This document shows positions 27,571-36,527 of a stretch of 64,000 nucleotides of DNA, in pieces. A program made the position numbers and the translations under genes. How positions within the stretch are numbered: the first letter of the stretch is position 1; each line of letters starts with the position of its first letter. This stretch comes from Clostridium sp. (lineage in GTDB: Bacteria; Bacillota; Clostridia; Clostridiales; Clostridiaceae), in assembly GCF_018372875.1 (NCBI RefSeq), contig NZ_JAHAIF010000003.1, positions 44,100-108,099 on the forward strand, given 5' to 3'. Under the pieces are notes generated by a model that was not told the origin of the DNA, did not search any database, and saw nothing but the letters and a program-made list of their open reading frames with translations.

Positions 27571-28811
27571 GAAATAAAAACTTTATAATAATAGTTATAG
27601 GGCAGATTATTTCACTTTTTGGAAATGCTATTCAAAGATTTAGTATGTCCCTATACTTATTAGAATTTACAGGGAGTACAGCTGCCTTTGCTAATATATT
27701 AGCAATATCAACAATACCTTATATACTATTTGCACCAATTGCAGGAAGACTTTCAGATAAAATAAATAGAAAAAAGATAATGGTTTATTTAGATCTATTC
27801 TGCTCAATTTTAATAGGGATATATGCATTTATATTACTTAGAGGAAAAGATAGTGAGTTGATAGTAGCCATAGTAATGTTTATGTTATCCGTATGTTATA
27901 CTCTATATGGCCCTGCAGTAGTGTCTTCAATTCCACAAATAGTTGAAGAAGATAAGCTAACATCAGCAAATGGAATAATTAATCAAGTAGGATCTGTTGT
28001 TAACTTCCTTGGACCAATACTTGCAGGAGTACTTTATGGATTAGTAGGTATAAAATTAATAGTAATAATAAATGCCATAAGCTTTTTAGTATCAGCAATA
28101 ATGGAGTTATTCTTAGATATTCCAGATGTGGTTAAGAGAGATGAGGATACAGATAAGGGCAAGGTTTTATCTGTAGAATTTATAAAGAAATCCTTTATAG
28201 ATATGGGACATAGCTTTGTATACTTAAAGAAAGAAAAGAAGATAATATTAGGAATTATAGCTTCATATGCTTTATGTAATATATTCTTAGTACCTATATT
28301 ATCAATAGTAGCACCATACTTTATAAATATATTACTTGGGCTACCTTCACAAGTTTATGGAGTAGTAGAAGGAATATGTGTTTTAGGTATGATTTTAGGT
28401 GGTTTTTGGATAAGTATAAAACCAAAGATGTTCTCAATGAAGAAGGTACATTATACATATTTTCCTATGATAGTAGGGGTTACTTTAATGGCTACGTTAG
28501 GATTTATTAGGTTAAATAATTATGTTTTGGCTGGACTTTTTGGTGTTAGTGGTATGGCAATTATGCTATCTCTAGCATTATCAAATGTACTAACACTAAC
28601 TTTTATTCAAAAAGAGGTGCCTTCAGATATGCTAGGACGTGTATCAGCCTTTTCTACAGCAGTAGCAACTATAAGTGTAGCTCCTGGACAGTTATTGTTT
28701 GGACAAGTAATAGATATGGGAATACATATAGGAATTATATTGATAATAACAGCTATAGTTAATGTTGGGCTTATTTTATTTGTTAAGTGGAATGTAAGAG
28801 AATTAAATTAA
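27567..28811 (+). CDS. MFS transporter, siderophore-exporter-like
   Basis: A 414-residue permease with twelve predicted helices. The start FIIIVIGQIISLFGNAIQRFSMSLYLLEFTGS and the loop motif GRLSDKINRKKIM (about residues 71-83) place it in the DHA3/EntS-like MFS group. It is translationally coupled to the iron-chelate ATPase gene. Exporters in this position may release the siderophore or its apo form, yet no siderophore synthesis genes are in view, so a role in recycling xenosiderophores or efflux is inference. Confidence 0.85.
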   Translation: MRNKNFIIIVIGQIISLFGNAIQRFSMSLYLLEFTGSTAAFANILAISTIPYILFAPIAGRLSDKINRKKIMVYLDLFCSILIGIYAFILLRGKDSELIVAIVMFMLSVCYTLYGPAVVSSIPQIVEEDKLTSANGIINQVGSVVNFLGPILAGVLYGLVGIKLIVIINAISFLVSAIMELFLDIPDVVKRDEDTDKGKVLSVEFIKKSFIDMGHSFVYLKKEKKIILGIIASYALCNIFLVPILSIVAPYFINILLGLPSQVYGVVEGICVLGMILGGFWISIKPKMFSMKKVHYTYFPMIVGVTLMATLGFIRLNNYVLAGLFGVSGMAIMLSLALSNVLTLTFIQKEVPSDMLGRVSAFSTAVATISVAPGQLLFGQVIDMGIHIGIILIITAIVNVGLILFVKWNVRELN

Positions 28812-28837
28812 ATATTTTACTTATATTTAGTTTAAGT

Positions 28838-28884
28838 AGTTGGATATTTATTTTGTGGCAGGAATAGCAAAATGAATATCCACT
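28838..28884. terminator. long hairpin between convergent genes (recurring type)
   Basis: Arms at 28838-28855 and 28868-28884 contain GGATATTTATTTTG and CAAAATGAATATCC, followed by a T-rich tail. It probably ends both the siderophore operon and the RpiR gene. The same arm sequence recurs at 42977-43025 and 57103-57147. Confidence 0.7.
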
Positions 28885-28889
28885 ATTTT

Positions 28890-29741
28890 TTATATCTTAC
28901 TAGATAATTTTTTGTATGTGCTTAATTTATAGTTAACGTTTTTTTCATAGTCAAATTTAAAATAGCAAGTATATATACAATCTAAAAGATACAATAATGA
29001 TAGTCTTGTTGAAAATGATGAAATTTTATTGAAATGATTTTCATTTGAACTTAAATATAAATGATAATCAGCATATTTAGTAATTGGATTCTCATTTGTA
29101 GAAGAAATTAAAATGATAGGGGTATTATTCTTTTTTAAAATATTAGCTAAGTTTTCTATTATTAATCCTCTGCCTTCAAAAGAAACAATTATTGCAACAT
29201 GTTTTTCATCACTAGTAGGAGCAGTTAAAAGTTGATGATATTCTTCTATAGGTACATTTATAAAAGTGCCGATTTCTTGCATTTGAAACTTAAAGTTTTC
29301 TGCAAAAAATATGTTTCCAGCAGAAGTATAAAAATCAATATATATAGCTTTTTTTAGAATGCTTGCTACCAATTTTAATGTATTTAAATCTATCAAATTT
29401 AAAGAAGAGTGTATAGTTTGTTCATATAGTTCTTTCATTTTTAATATAACCTGATTTTGTGTTTCATTTTGTTTAAATGGATAATCAAAGTTAAGTGAAT
29501 TTTGTTCCTTTAAATACTCATTAATTGATAAGGAGACTTGTACTTTTAATTCAGCCAAGCCAGCTAAACCTATCTTTTTGCATAGTCTATAAATGCTTGA
29601 TGTTGAAACAAAGCAAGCTTTACTAATTTCAGAAGCACTCATTCTTATAAAGTCTTCAGAATTATCCTGCATATAGCATACTAATGTTTTTTCATTTTGA
29701 GTTAAATCTGTTAATTTATCTAGTTTACTAAAAATGTTCAT
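28890..29741 (-). CDS. RpiR/MurR family transcriptional regulator
   Basis: A 283-residue sugar-phosphate-responsive regulator. The N-terminal HTH_6 domain is clear (LTQNEKTLVCYMQDNSEDFIRMSASEISKACFVSTSSIYRLCKKIGLAGLAELK), and the C-terminal SIS domain binds a phosphosugar (IDFYTSAGNIFFAENFKFQM...VAIIVSFEGRG). The start at 29741 follows GAGGTG; a codon at 29771 in the same frame lacks one. A perfect inverted repeat covers this ribosome binding site and start codon, suggesting translational or operator control. A HAD phosphatase gene lies directly upstream. Confidence 0.9.
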   Translation of the reverse strand: MNIFSKLDKLTDLTQNEKTLVCYMQDNSEDFIRMSASEISKACFVSTSSIYRLCKKIGLAGLAELKVQVSLSINEYLKEQNSLNFDYPFKQNETQNQVILKMKELYEQTIHSSLNLIDLNTLKLVASILKKAIYIDFYTSAGNIFFAENFKFQMQEIGTFINVPIEEYHQLLTAPTSDEKHVAIIVSFEGRGLIIENLANILKKNNTPIILISSTNENPITKYADYHLYLSSNENHFNKISSFSTRLSLLYLLDCIYTCYFKFDYEKNVNYKLSTYKKLSSKI

Positions 29742-29761
29742 GAAGATCACCTCATGAACAT
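29734..29761 (-). promoter_or_regulatory. hairpin covering the start codon of the RpiR gene
   Basis: ATGTTCATGA (29734-29743) and TCATGAACAT (29752-29761) form a perfect 10-bp inverted repeat with an eight-base loop. In the mRNA the GGTG of the ribosome binding site is in the loop and the AUG start codon is in the stem. Confidence 0.7.
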
Positions 29762-29776
29762 TATACAACATATTAT

Positions 29777-30628
29777 TTAACTTTCTAATCCTTTTATATA
29801 TTTGCTTAGAGTATAAGCAATTCCATCTTCTTCATTTGATAAGGTTATTTCATTAGCTATAGCCTTTAAATCATCTACGGCATTCTCCATAGCAACTCCA
29901 ATACCAGCGTATTTAACCATTGAAGCATCATTGTGCCCATCTCCAAAAGCAATCATTTCTTCTTTTTTATATCCCATAGGAATAAGTACAGTATCTAACG
30001 CCTTTGCTTTATCAATGCCTTTTGCAGTAAATTCAAAATAGAAAGGTCCTGTAAACATACAGTTTAATGTATCCTTAAAAGGCTCCATCATTTCTTTATA
30101 ATGTTCTTGTAAATAGTCAGGATCTCCAGCAGTTAAAATTTTATTTAGTGGATAGTTAGCAAAAGCAGCTAAATCATCCACTTCACATAGTTTAAACTTA
30201 CCACCACGAGATTCATATTTAATTACATTAAAAGGTGCTCCTTTAAATTGGATTTCATTATCAAAAACATTATTAACATACATGTAGTCGTCTTTATCAA
30301 TCATAGGCTTAACTTTGAATTTCTTCATGTGTTCAAGAACTGCTTGTCCTTGTTCTACCGTCATGGTTTCATTAAATAGAACTTTATTAGTTTCACAGTC
30401 AACTACCTTTGATCCATTAAAAGAAACTAAAAGGCCATGATTTTCATCCATTTTTAATTCCTTTGCAAAATCAATTAATCCAGATGTAGGTCTTCCAGAG
30501 GCTAATATTAGAATAGCTCCTAGCTCTTGGGCTTTAATTAGAGCATTTTTAGTTTTTTTAGGAATTTCTTTTTTGCTATTAGTTAATGTGCCATCAACAT
30601 CCATAATAATTACTTTAATGTTACTCAT
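29777..30628 (-). CDS. Cof-type HAD-IIB family phosphatase
   Basis: A 283-residue cytosolic phosphatase of the HAD superfamily. Motif I is MDVDGTLTNSKKEI (about residues 9-22), motif II is ILASGRPTSG, and motifs III/IV end with EEMIAFGDGHNDASMVKYAGIGVAM. The C2b cap between them is typical of sugar phosphatases of the Cof/YidA type. The start at 30628 follows GGGGGAAAG; the codon at 30658 does not. Only 35 bases separate it from the RpiR gene, so the pair may respond to one sugar phosphate. The exact substrate is unknown. Confidence 0.9.
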   Translation of the reverse strand: MSNIKVIIMDVDGTLTNSKKEIPKKTKNALIKAQELGAILILASGRPTSGLIDFAKELKMDENHGLLVSFNGSKVVDCETNKVLFNETMTVEQGQAVLEHMKKFKVKPMIDKDDYMYVNNVFDNEIQFKGAPFNVIKYESRGGKFKLCEVDDLAAFANYPLNKILTAGDPDYLQEHYKEMMEPFKDTLNCMFTGPFYFEFTAKGIDKAKALDTVLIPMGYKKEEMIAFGDGHNDASMVKYAGIGVAMENAVDDLKAIANEITLSNEEDGIAYTLSKYIKGLES

Positions 30629-30844
30629 ATATCTTTCCCCCTTCGTTATATATTTCATTATACTAATACTAAATTTAGGAATAAACAGGTTAACTTAAGA
30701 TTGAATAATATGTATCATAAATAGTAAAGTTATCTAACAAAACAATGGAATAAATTTTTCGTTGTAGAATAATCTTGTATGATGTTTATATTTTGTTAAT
30801 ATAGGAGTATAGTATATAATAGATAAGGAAAAGGAGCGATATGG

Positions 30845-31714
30845 ATGAAATTAAGTAGAAATGACGCATGTTGGTGTGGTAGTGGAAAGAAATATAAGAA
30901 TTGCCACCTAAACTTTGATGAAAAAATCCTATCTTATGGATTAAGAGGTGCTATTGTTCCACCTAGACAAATTATAAAAAATGAAGCTCAAATCCAAGGG
31001 ATAAAAGAGAGTGCTAAAATAAATACAGCTGTACTAGATTTAGTTGCTGAGAATATAAAGGCAGGAATGTCTACAGAAGATATAAATACTTTAGTACACG
31101 ATTTTACAGTTTCACAAGGTGCCATTCCTGCACCATTAAATTATGGTGGATTCCCTAAGAGTGTATGTACTTCTATAAATGAAGAAGTATGTCATGGAAT
31201 TCCAAGTAAAGATATCATACTTAAGGATGGAGATATAATAAATGTAGATGTATCTACTATATATAATGGATATTATTCAGATGCATCAAGAATGTTTATG
31301 ATAGGTAACGTACATCCAGAGGTTGAAAAGCTTGTTAAAGTAGCGAAGGAATGTTTGGATTTAGGGCTTCAAGCTGCTAAGCCATGGGGATTCTTAGGTG
31401 ATATTTCAGAGGCTTGTCAGACACATGCTGAGAAAAATGGTTACTCAGTAGTTAGAGAATTTGGAGGACATGGGGTAGGAATACAATTCCATGAGGATCC
31501 ATTTGTTCCCCATGTAGGTAAGAAGGGAACAGATATGCTTTTAGTTCCAGGTATGATATTTACAATAGAGCCAATGATTAATATGGGTAAGAAAGATATA
31601 TATGTAGACTCTGATAATGATTGGACAGCTATTACAGAAGATGGTTCACCATCAGCTCAATGGGAATATACAGTTTTAATAACTGAAGATGGAGCTGAGA
31701 TATTAACTTATTAA
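30845..31714 (+). CDS. map: methionine aminopeptidase with N-terminal SEC-C zinc motif
   Basis: Removes the initiator methionine from nascent proteins. The 289-residue protein starts with a SEC-C motif (NDACWCGSGKKYKNCHL, about residues 6-22), which binds zinc and may tether it to the ribosome. A type I MetAP domain follows, with the metal ligands in DVSTIYNGYYSDASRMF, the histidine in EFGGHGVGIQFHEDPFVPH, and glutamates in FTIEPMIN and QWEYTVLIT. AAAAGGAG precedes the ATG at 30845. The gene stands alone and ends at a terminator. The SEC-C-fused form is common in clostridia and is often an extra copy besides the ribosomal-operon map. Confidence 0.95.
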   Translation: MKLSRNDACWCGSGKKYKNCHLNFDEKILSYGLRGAIVPPRQIIKNEAQIQGIKESAKINTAVLDLVAENIKAGMSTEDINTLVHDFTVSQGAIPAPLNYGGFPKSVCTSINEEVCHGIPSKDIILKDGDIINVDVSTIYNGYYSDASRMFMIGNVHPEVEKLVKVAKECLDLGLQAAKPWGFLGDISEACQTHAEKNGYSVVREFGGHGVGIQFHEDPFVPHVGKKGTDMLLVPGMIFTIEPMINMGKKDIYVDSDNDWTAITEDGSPSAQWEYTVLITEDGAEILTY

Positions 31715-31725
31715 TAAGATGAAGA

Positions 31726-31752
31726 AAACTAGCAGTATTGCTAGTTTTTTTT
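31726..31752 (+). terminator. terminator after map
   Basis: AAACTAGC (31726-31733) pairs with GCTAGTTT (31740-31747), followed by a T run. Confidence 0.88.
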
Positions 31753-31799
31753 ATTGTAACTATTATGTATAATAGAATAAAAAACAAAGGAGGAGAGTT

Positions 31800-32303
31800 A
31801 TGGAACTTAGAAAAACTAATATAAGTGATGTAAATAGTGTTATGAAAATAATATCTCAATCACAAGATTACTTTAAATTAAAAGGTATTGACCAATGGCA
31901 AAATAATTATCCTAATGAGAATACTATAATAGAGGATATTAATAATGGCTATAGTTATGTTCTAGAAAAGGACAATAAAATTATTGCAACCTTAGCTTTA
32001 TCATTTAATGGGGAAGTAACTTATAATAAGATATACCAAGGAGAATGGTTAAGTAATAAAGAATACGCTGTAATACATAGAATAGCTGTAGATAATGACC
32101 TAAAGGGTAATGGTATATCTTCCTATTTAATTGAATGTGTTAAGAAGATAGCATTAGATTTGAATGTCCATAGTATAAAGGTAGATACACATGAAGATAA
32201 TATATCTATGCAAAGGTTATTAGAAAAGAATGATTTTAAATATTGTGGAATTATATATTTAGAAGATGGAAACAAAAGAATAGCATTTGAAAAACTAATA
32301 TAG
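31800..32303 (+). CDS. GNAT family N-acetyltransferase
   Basis: A 167-residue acetyltransferase. The acetyl-CoA-binding motif is seen as VIHRIAVDNDLKGNGISSYLIECVKKIA (about residues 84-111), followed by LNVHSIKVDTHEDNISMQRLLEKNDFKYCGIIY, the usual C-terminal end of the fold. The acceptor molecule cannot be inferred. AAGGAGGAG precedes the ATG. A YitT-type membrane protein gene follows after a dozen bases and they may be cotranscribed. Confidence 0.9.
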   Translation: MELRKTNISDVNSVMKIISQSQDYFKLKGIDQWQNNYPNENTIIEDINNGYSYVLEKDNKIIATLALSFNGEVTYNKIYQGEWLSNKEYAVIHRIAVDNDLKGNGISSYLIECVKKIALDLNVHSIKVDTHEDNISMQRLLEKNDFKYCGIIYLEDGNKRIAFEKLI

Positions 32304-32316
32304 GACGAGGTTGAAA

Positions 32317-33171
32317 ATGAATAAAAAAGTTTTACAAAGGATAGGAATAATTTTATTATATGGAATACTAGCAGGAATAGGTGTAAACTGCTTTTTAACG
32401 CCTGCAAAGGTATATTCAGGTGGGGTAACAGGGTTATCTATGCTTTTATCATCAATAGGAAATGACTTTGTAGGAGTTAATATTGATATATCTACTTGGG
32501 TATTAATAATTAACTTACCACTTTTATATTTATCTTGGAAAAAGCTTGGAAATAAATTTACTATATACAGTTTATTTGCTGTAATTTCAGCTTCATTATT
32601 TATTAAGGTTATACCAGAAACCCTAGTAACTGAAAATGTTTTCTTAGCTGCAATATTTGGAGGTGCCTTAACTGGAGTAGGATCAGGACTTTGTTTTAGA
32701 GCAGGTTTTTCTACAGCTGGAACTGATATAATTGTTTTAGTTGTACAAAAACTTACAGGTAAATCTGTTGGGGTTATAGGGTTTATATTAAATGGTATTA
32801 TAGTTTCGCTTGCAGGAATAATGTATGGAATAGAAATGGGGCTTTATAGTTTAGTATCTATATTTGCAACAACAAAGCTTGTGGATATATTCTATGTTCA
32901 ACAATATAAACTTACAGTAAATATATATACAAGAAAAGAAAAGGAAGTTGTAAAGGCGTTATTAGCCAATAATTTAAGGGGAGTTACTGTTCATACAGCA
33001 TTAAAAGGTGGATACACAAATGATCCTTTATCTTCAATTGTTACAGTAATTTCAAAGCATGAATTACTTTTTATAAAGAAAATTCTTATGGAAGTTGATG
33101 AAGATGCCTTTATTAATGTTCAACCTACTGTAGAAGTTGTAGGAAAGTTTATAGATAAATCTCTTATATAA
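32317..33171 (+). CDS. YitT family membrane protein
   Basis: A 284-residue membrane protein with five or six hydrophobic helices (the first is RIGIILLYGILAGIGVNCFLTPAKVYSGGVTGLSML), followed by a C-terminal DUF2179 domain (KLTVNIYTRKEKEVVKALL...GVTVHTALKGGYTNDPLSSIVTVISKHEL). This architecture defines the YitT/DUF161 family, which has no firm function. The ATG at 32317 is placed six bases after GAGG; a TTG at 32311 is in frame. It is followed by a strong hairpin terminator. Confidence 0.9.
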   Translation: MNKKVLQRIGIILLYGILAGIGVNCFLTPAKVYSGGVTGLSMLLSSIGNDFVGVNIDISTWVLIINLPLLYLSWKKLGNKFTIYSLFAVISASLFIKVIPETLVTENVFLAAIFGGALTGVGSGLCFRAGFSTAGTDIIVLVVQKLTGKSVGVIGFILNGIIVSLAGIMYGIEMGLYSLVSIFATTKLVDIFYVQQYKLTVNIYTRKEKEVVKALLANNLRGVTVHTALKGGYTNDPLSSIVTVISKHELLFIKKILMEVDEDAFINVQPTVEVVGKFIDKSLI

Positions 33172-33249
33172 ATTAACAAAAGAATTAAATTGGAATATAA
33201 TATTATAGATAAAATATTTCTAAAAAATATATGGGGTGTCGTATAGCGT

Positions 33250-33288
33250 AAAAATTGGCAGTATAGTTCTTATTACTGCCAATTTTTA
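33250..33288. terminator. bidirectional terminator between yitT-like gene and the histidine kinase
   Basis: AAAATTGGCAGTA (33251-33263) pairs with TACTGCCAATTTT (33274-33286), with A and T tracts on either side. Confidence 0.9.
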
Positions 33289-33293
33289 ATATG

Positions 33294-35009
33294 TTAATTA
33301 AATTTATAAATGTCAGACAATTCTATGTTAAACCTTTCCACTCTTGAATCAATAGATTTCCTATTAGAATTGATTTCTTTATTATTACATTTTCTAATAG
33401 GAAGATAAAAAATAAATTCTGTTCCTTCAGTATAGTTTTCATTTAAATAAATATCCCCACTATGCATTTCTATAATGGATTTCACAATGTTTAAACCAAG
33501 ACCACTACCTATATTAGATTTTGTTATTTCATTATTAACTTGAGTGAATCTTTTAAATATATAATGAGAATTTTCTTTTGATATACCAATGCCATTATCC
33601 TTTAATGAAACATATAATCTCTTATTATTCCAATCAGTTGATATAGTAATATTTATAATTCCGTCATCACTTGTGTACTTCAGAGCGTTAGATATTAAAT
33701 TTAGCATAACCCTTTCAACTTTTTCAAGGTCACAGCATAAATACACTTCTTCTTCATCAGTATCAAATATTATATTTTTACCAAGGATATGTATATAATC
33801 TGCTATAGAAGTTACAATACCTTCTAAAAACTGTATTATATTTACATTTTCTTTATATAAATTTATAGCACCATCATCTAATTTTGTCACATCGATTAAG
33901 TTATTAATTAAGCGTAACAGCCTATAAGAATTATACTTTATACTTTCCAGGTAATTGCAATACTTACTATTAATAGTTGAGGCATCGTTTTCAAATCTTT
34001 CTAAAATTAACTGAGAAGCAGATATAATTATATTTAAGGGGGTTTTAAAATCATGGGACATATTTGCTAAAAACTCAGATTTATGAGTTTCTAAGTTTAT
34101 TCTGTTTTGTAAAGTTAATAATTCATCCATATTTTTTCCTATTATAAAAATCTGTTCAGTGCTTTTATCATAAGAGTAGCTAAGCTCTATTAGTTTTGTG
34201 CTAGTATCTTTGGCTAATATGTTGCAATAGATATGAGTATCGTTACATTTCTCTTTCATTTCACTAATAGAGGGTAATGCGTTTTTGTAAAAAGGGCTTA
34301 ATAAATGATTTAATTTCTTATTTGCTATATCTTTATTTGACCATCCTAAAAGCTTTAAAAAGCTATTGCTAACTTTTTTTATAACACCATCATCATTAGT
34401 GATTATATACAAATCTGTGGATATATTTAAAAAGTATTCAAATTCTTTTTCAATCTCCTCTTTAAGCTCTAATTCTTTTTTTAAAGAGTTGGTTAGATAT
34501 AAGTTATCCAGAGATAATATAAGTCTTTTAGCTATGTTATTTATACAATTGTTTACTGTAGAGTTAAAATTATCTTTAGTAAAATAAACAGTTATAAGTC
34601 CTAAAAGATTATGACCAGATACTAATGGATAAGCAGTCATATATTCATTTTTAAACATTCTTTTATAATAAGGGTCTTCAAAAATATAATAACCCTTCCA
34701 TAAATAATATTCTGACAAGTTATGGGTGGTACTAATAATATTACAATCTAAAAGTATTTCTTTTTTATTTTTATCTAAGTCTATACAAATATTTTGTGGG
34801 GTAAGTTCTGAAATTCCCAATGCATATTCCTTAATTAGTTGTTTAGCAGTAGTGTTATATGTCCATAAAGTAACTCCACTTAAGTTCAGGTCTTTATAAA
34901 TATCAGATATATATTCGTATATTTCCCTTACAGAGTTTGAACTATTATCAAAATAGTTACTAAAGTCAATAGTGTTAGTATTACCTACCTTATCATGTAA
35001 TTCTAACAT
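33294..35009 (-). CDS. orphan PAS-domain sensor histidine kinase
   Basis: A soluble-looking 571-residue kinase with no transmembrane helix. A GAF-like region (about 20-170) precedes a PAS domain (FLNISTDLYIITNDDGVIKKVSNSFLKLLGWSN), then HisKA with the phospho-acceptor His in FLANMSHDFKTPLNIIISA and HATPase_c with NLISNALKY, DNGIGIS and GSGLGLNIVK. No response regulator is adjacent. In clostridia, orphan kinases of this type can phosphorylate Spo0A; that is inference. The C-terminal tail (RFNIELSDIYKFN) is shared with the kinase at 52221. The ATG at 35009 has GGGAGGTG upstream. Confidence 0.93.
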   Translation of the reverse strand: MLELHDKVGNTNTIDFSNYFDNSSNSVREIYEYISDIYKDLNLSGVTLWTYNTTAKQLIKEYALGISELTPQNICIDLDKNKKEILLDCNIISTTHNLSEYYLWKGYYIFEDPYYKRMFKNEYMTAYPLVSGHNLLGLITVYFTKDNFNSTVNNCINNIAKRLILSLDNLYLTNSLKKELELKEEIEKEFEYFLNISTDLYIITNDDGVIKKVSNSFLKLLGWSNKDIANKKLNHLLSPFYKNALPSISEMKEKCNDTHIYCNILAKDTSTKLIELSYSYDKSTEQIFIIGKNMDELLTLQNRINLETHKSEFLANMSHDFKTPLNIIISASQLILERFENDASTINSKYCNYLESIKYNSYRLLRLINNLIDVTKLDDGAINLYKENVNIIQFLEGIVTSIADYIHILGKNIIFDTDEEEVYLCCDLEKVERVMLNLISNALKYTSDDGIINITISTDWNNKRLYVSLKDNGIGISKENSHYIFKRFTQVNNEITKSNIGSGLGLNIVKSIIEMHSGDIYLNENYTEGTEFIFYLPIRKCNNKEINSNRKSIDSRVERFNIELSDIYKFN

Positions 35010-35225
35010 ATAAGTCACCTCCCTTTATGTGTAATCTTTTTTAATAAAAAATCTAATATAAATAAAACCATAATTATAGTATCCTATTTTTGCAAAAACA
35101 TATAAAGAGAATTTAAAAAAAATTAACTGATAATTAACATTAAATTTTATTTATTGAAACAAATGGGATATATAATAGCACTAAATATTTTAAGTATATT
35201 TATTTTGCTGAGGAGAGTGTATCAT

Positions 35226-36518
35226 ATGCCGCTGATAAAAAAGATTAGTCCAGGCAGATTAATTGTATTAGGATTTGCACTAGTTATAATCATGGGAACC
35301 ATATTATTAATGTTACCAATTTCTCTGAATGAAGGAGTAGAAATATCCTTTATAGATGCATTATTTACTTCCACTAGTGCTGTATGTGTAACAGGGTTAA
35401 TAGCAGTTGATACAGCTGATACCTTTAATGTTTTTGGAAGAACTGTAGTAGCCATGCTTATTCAAATTGGTGGACTTGGAGTTACCTCAGTAGGAGTTGG
35501 ATTTATACTTCTAGCAGGTAAGAAGGTAAGTATTAAAGGACGTAAATTAATTAAAGAAGCTATGAATTTAGAGAGCATGAAAGGGTTAGTGAAAATAGTT
35601 AAGGCAGTGCTTTTAATGACTTTACTATTTGAATTAGTAGGGGTAATACTAAGTTACATTGTATTTTCACAGGATTATGAACCATTAAAGGCTTTAGGAA
35701 TAAGTGTTTTTCACTCCATAGCTGCATTTAATAATTCTGGATTTGATATATTAGGGGGATTACAAAATCTCATACCATATCAAAGTAATATTCTTTTAAA
35801 TTTAACAACATGTTTTCTTATTATTTTTGGTGGACTAGGTTTTTTAGTAATAAAAGAAATATTTGAAAAAAGATCTTTTAAGAAGTTTTGTCTTCATACA
35901 AAAGTTGTATTGTTAATGACTACTTTATTGCTTATAGTTGGCACCATTCTTTTAAAGATGACAGAAAATATATCTTGGCTTGGAGCGTTCTTTTTTAGTA
36001 CTTCAGCTAGGACAGCTGGATTTAGTACATATAACTTAGGTACCTTTACAAATGCAGGGTTATTTACATTGGTAATATTAATGTTTATAGGAGCATCCCC
36101 TGGATCAACAGGTGGTGGTGTAAAAACTACTACAGCCTTTATTATAGCTAAGAGTTTATATGCTAACTCTACTAATAAACATTGTGGTGCATTTAAAAGG
36201 AAATTTCCTGTAAGTGTAATATGGAAGGCATTTAATCTTGTGATTCTAGCTTTCTTAGTAGTTATTATAGGAACCTTTATCTTATGTATATTAGAGCCAG
36301 AAAGTTCATTTATGCAATTACTATTTGAGGTTACAAGTGCCTTTGGAACTGTAGGATTATCTACTGGTATAACTCCACATCTTGCATCATTAAGTAAATT
36401 TATTATTGTATTAATTATGTTTATTGGAAGGCTTGGACCTATTACCATGGCAACAATTTGGTATCAAAAGAAGCTTCCAGAAGCACGTTATTCAGAAGAG
36501 TCTGTAATTATTGGATAG
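35226..36518 (+). CDS. ktrB: TrkH/KtrB family potassium uptake protein
   Basis: The ion-conducting membrane subunit of a Ktr potassium uptake system, 430 residues. Four selectivity-filter-like repeats are visible, for example TSAVCVTGLIAVDT, HSIAAFNNSGFDILG, TSARTAGFSTYN and SAFGTVGLSTGITP. A flexible intramembrane loop is seen as GASPGSTGGGVKTTT. The start at 35226 is preferred because AGGAG lies ten bases upstream; an upstream in-frame extension (from 35154) lacks a good site. The KtrA regulator gene follows nine bases later. Confidence 0.93.
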   Translation: MPLIKKISPGRLIVLGFALVIIMGTILLMLPISLNEGVEISFIDALFTSTSAVCVTGLIAVDTADTFNVFGRTVVAMLIQIGGLGVTSVGVGFILLAGKKVSIKGRKLIKEAMNLESMKGLVKIVKAVLLMTLLFELVGVILSYIVFSQDYEPLKALGISVFHSIAAFNNSGFDILGGLQNLIPYQSNILLNLTTCFLIIFGGLGFLVIKEIFEKRSFKKFCLHTKVVLLMTTLLLIVGTILLKMTENISWLGAFFFSTSARTAGFSTYNLGTFTNAGLFTLVILMFIGASPGSTGGGVKTTTAFIIAKSLYANSTNKHCGAFKRKFPVSVIWKAFNLVILAFLVVIIGTFILCILEPESSFMQLLFEVTSAFGTVGLSTGITPHLASLSKFIIVLIMFIGRLGPITMATIWYQKKLPEARYSEESVIIG

Positions 36519-36527
36519 GAGGATTTT

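Noticed and set aside
29777..29800. RpiR and HAD genes forming an operon with the upstream map gene
   Set aside because: The map gene lies on the opposite strand with its own start region.
35894..36448. Open frame on the minus strand opposite ktrB
   Set aside because: Antisense shadow of the membrane protein gene, without a recognisable domain or start signal.
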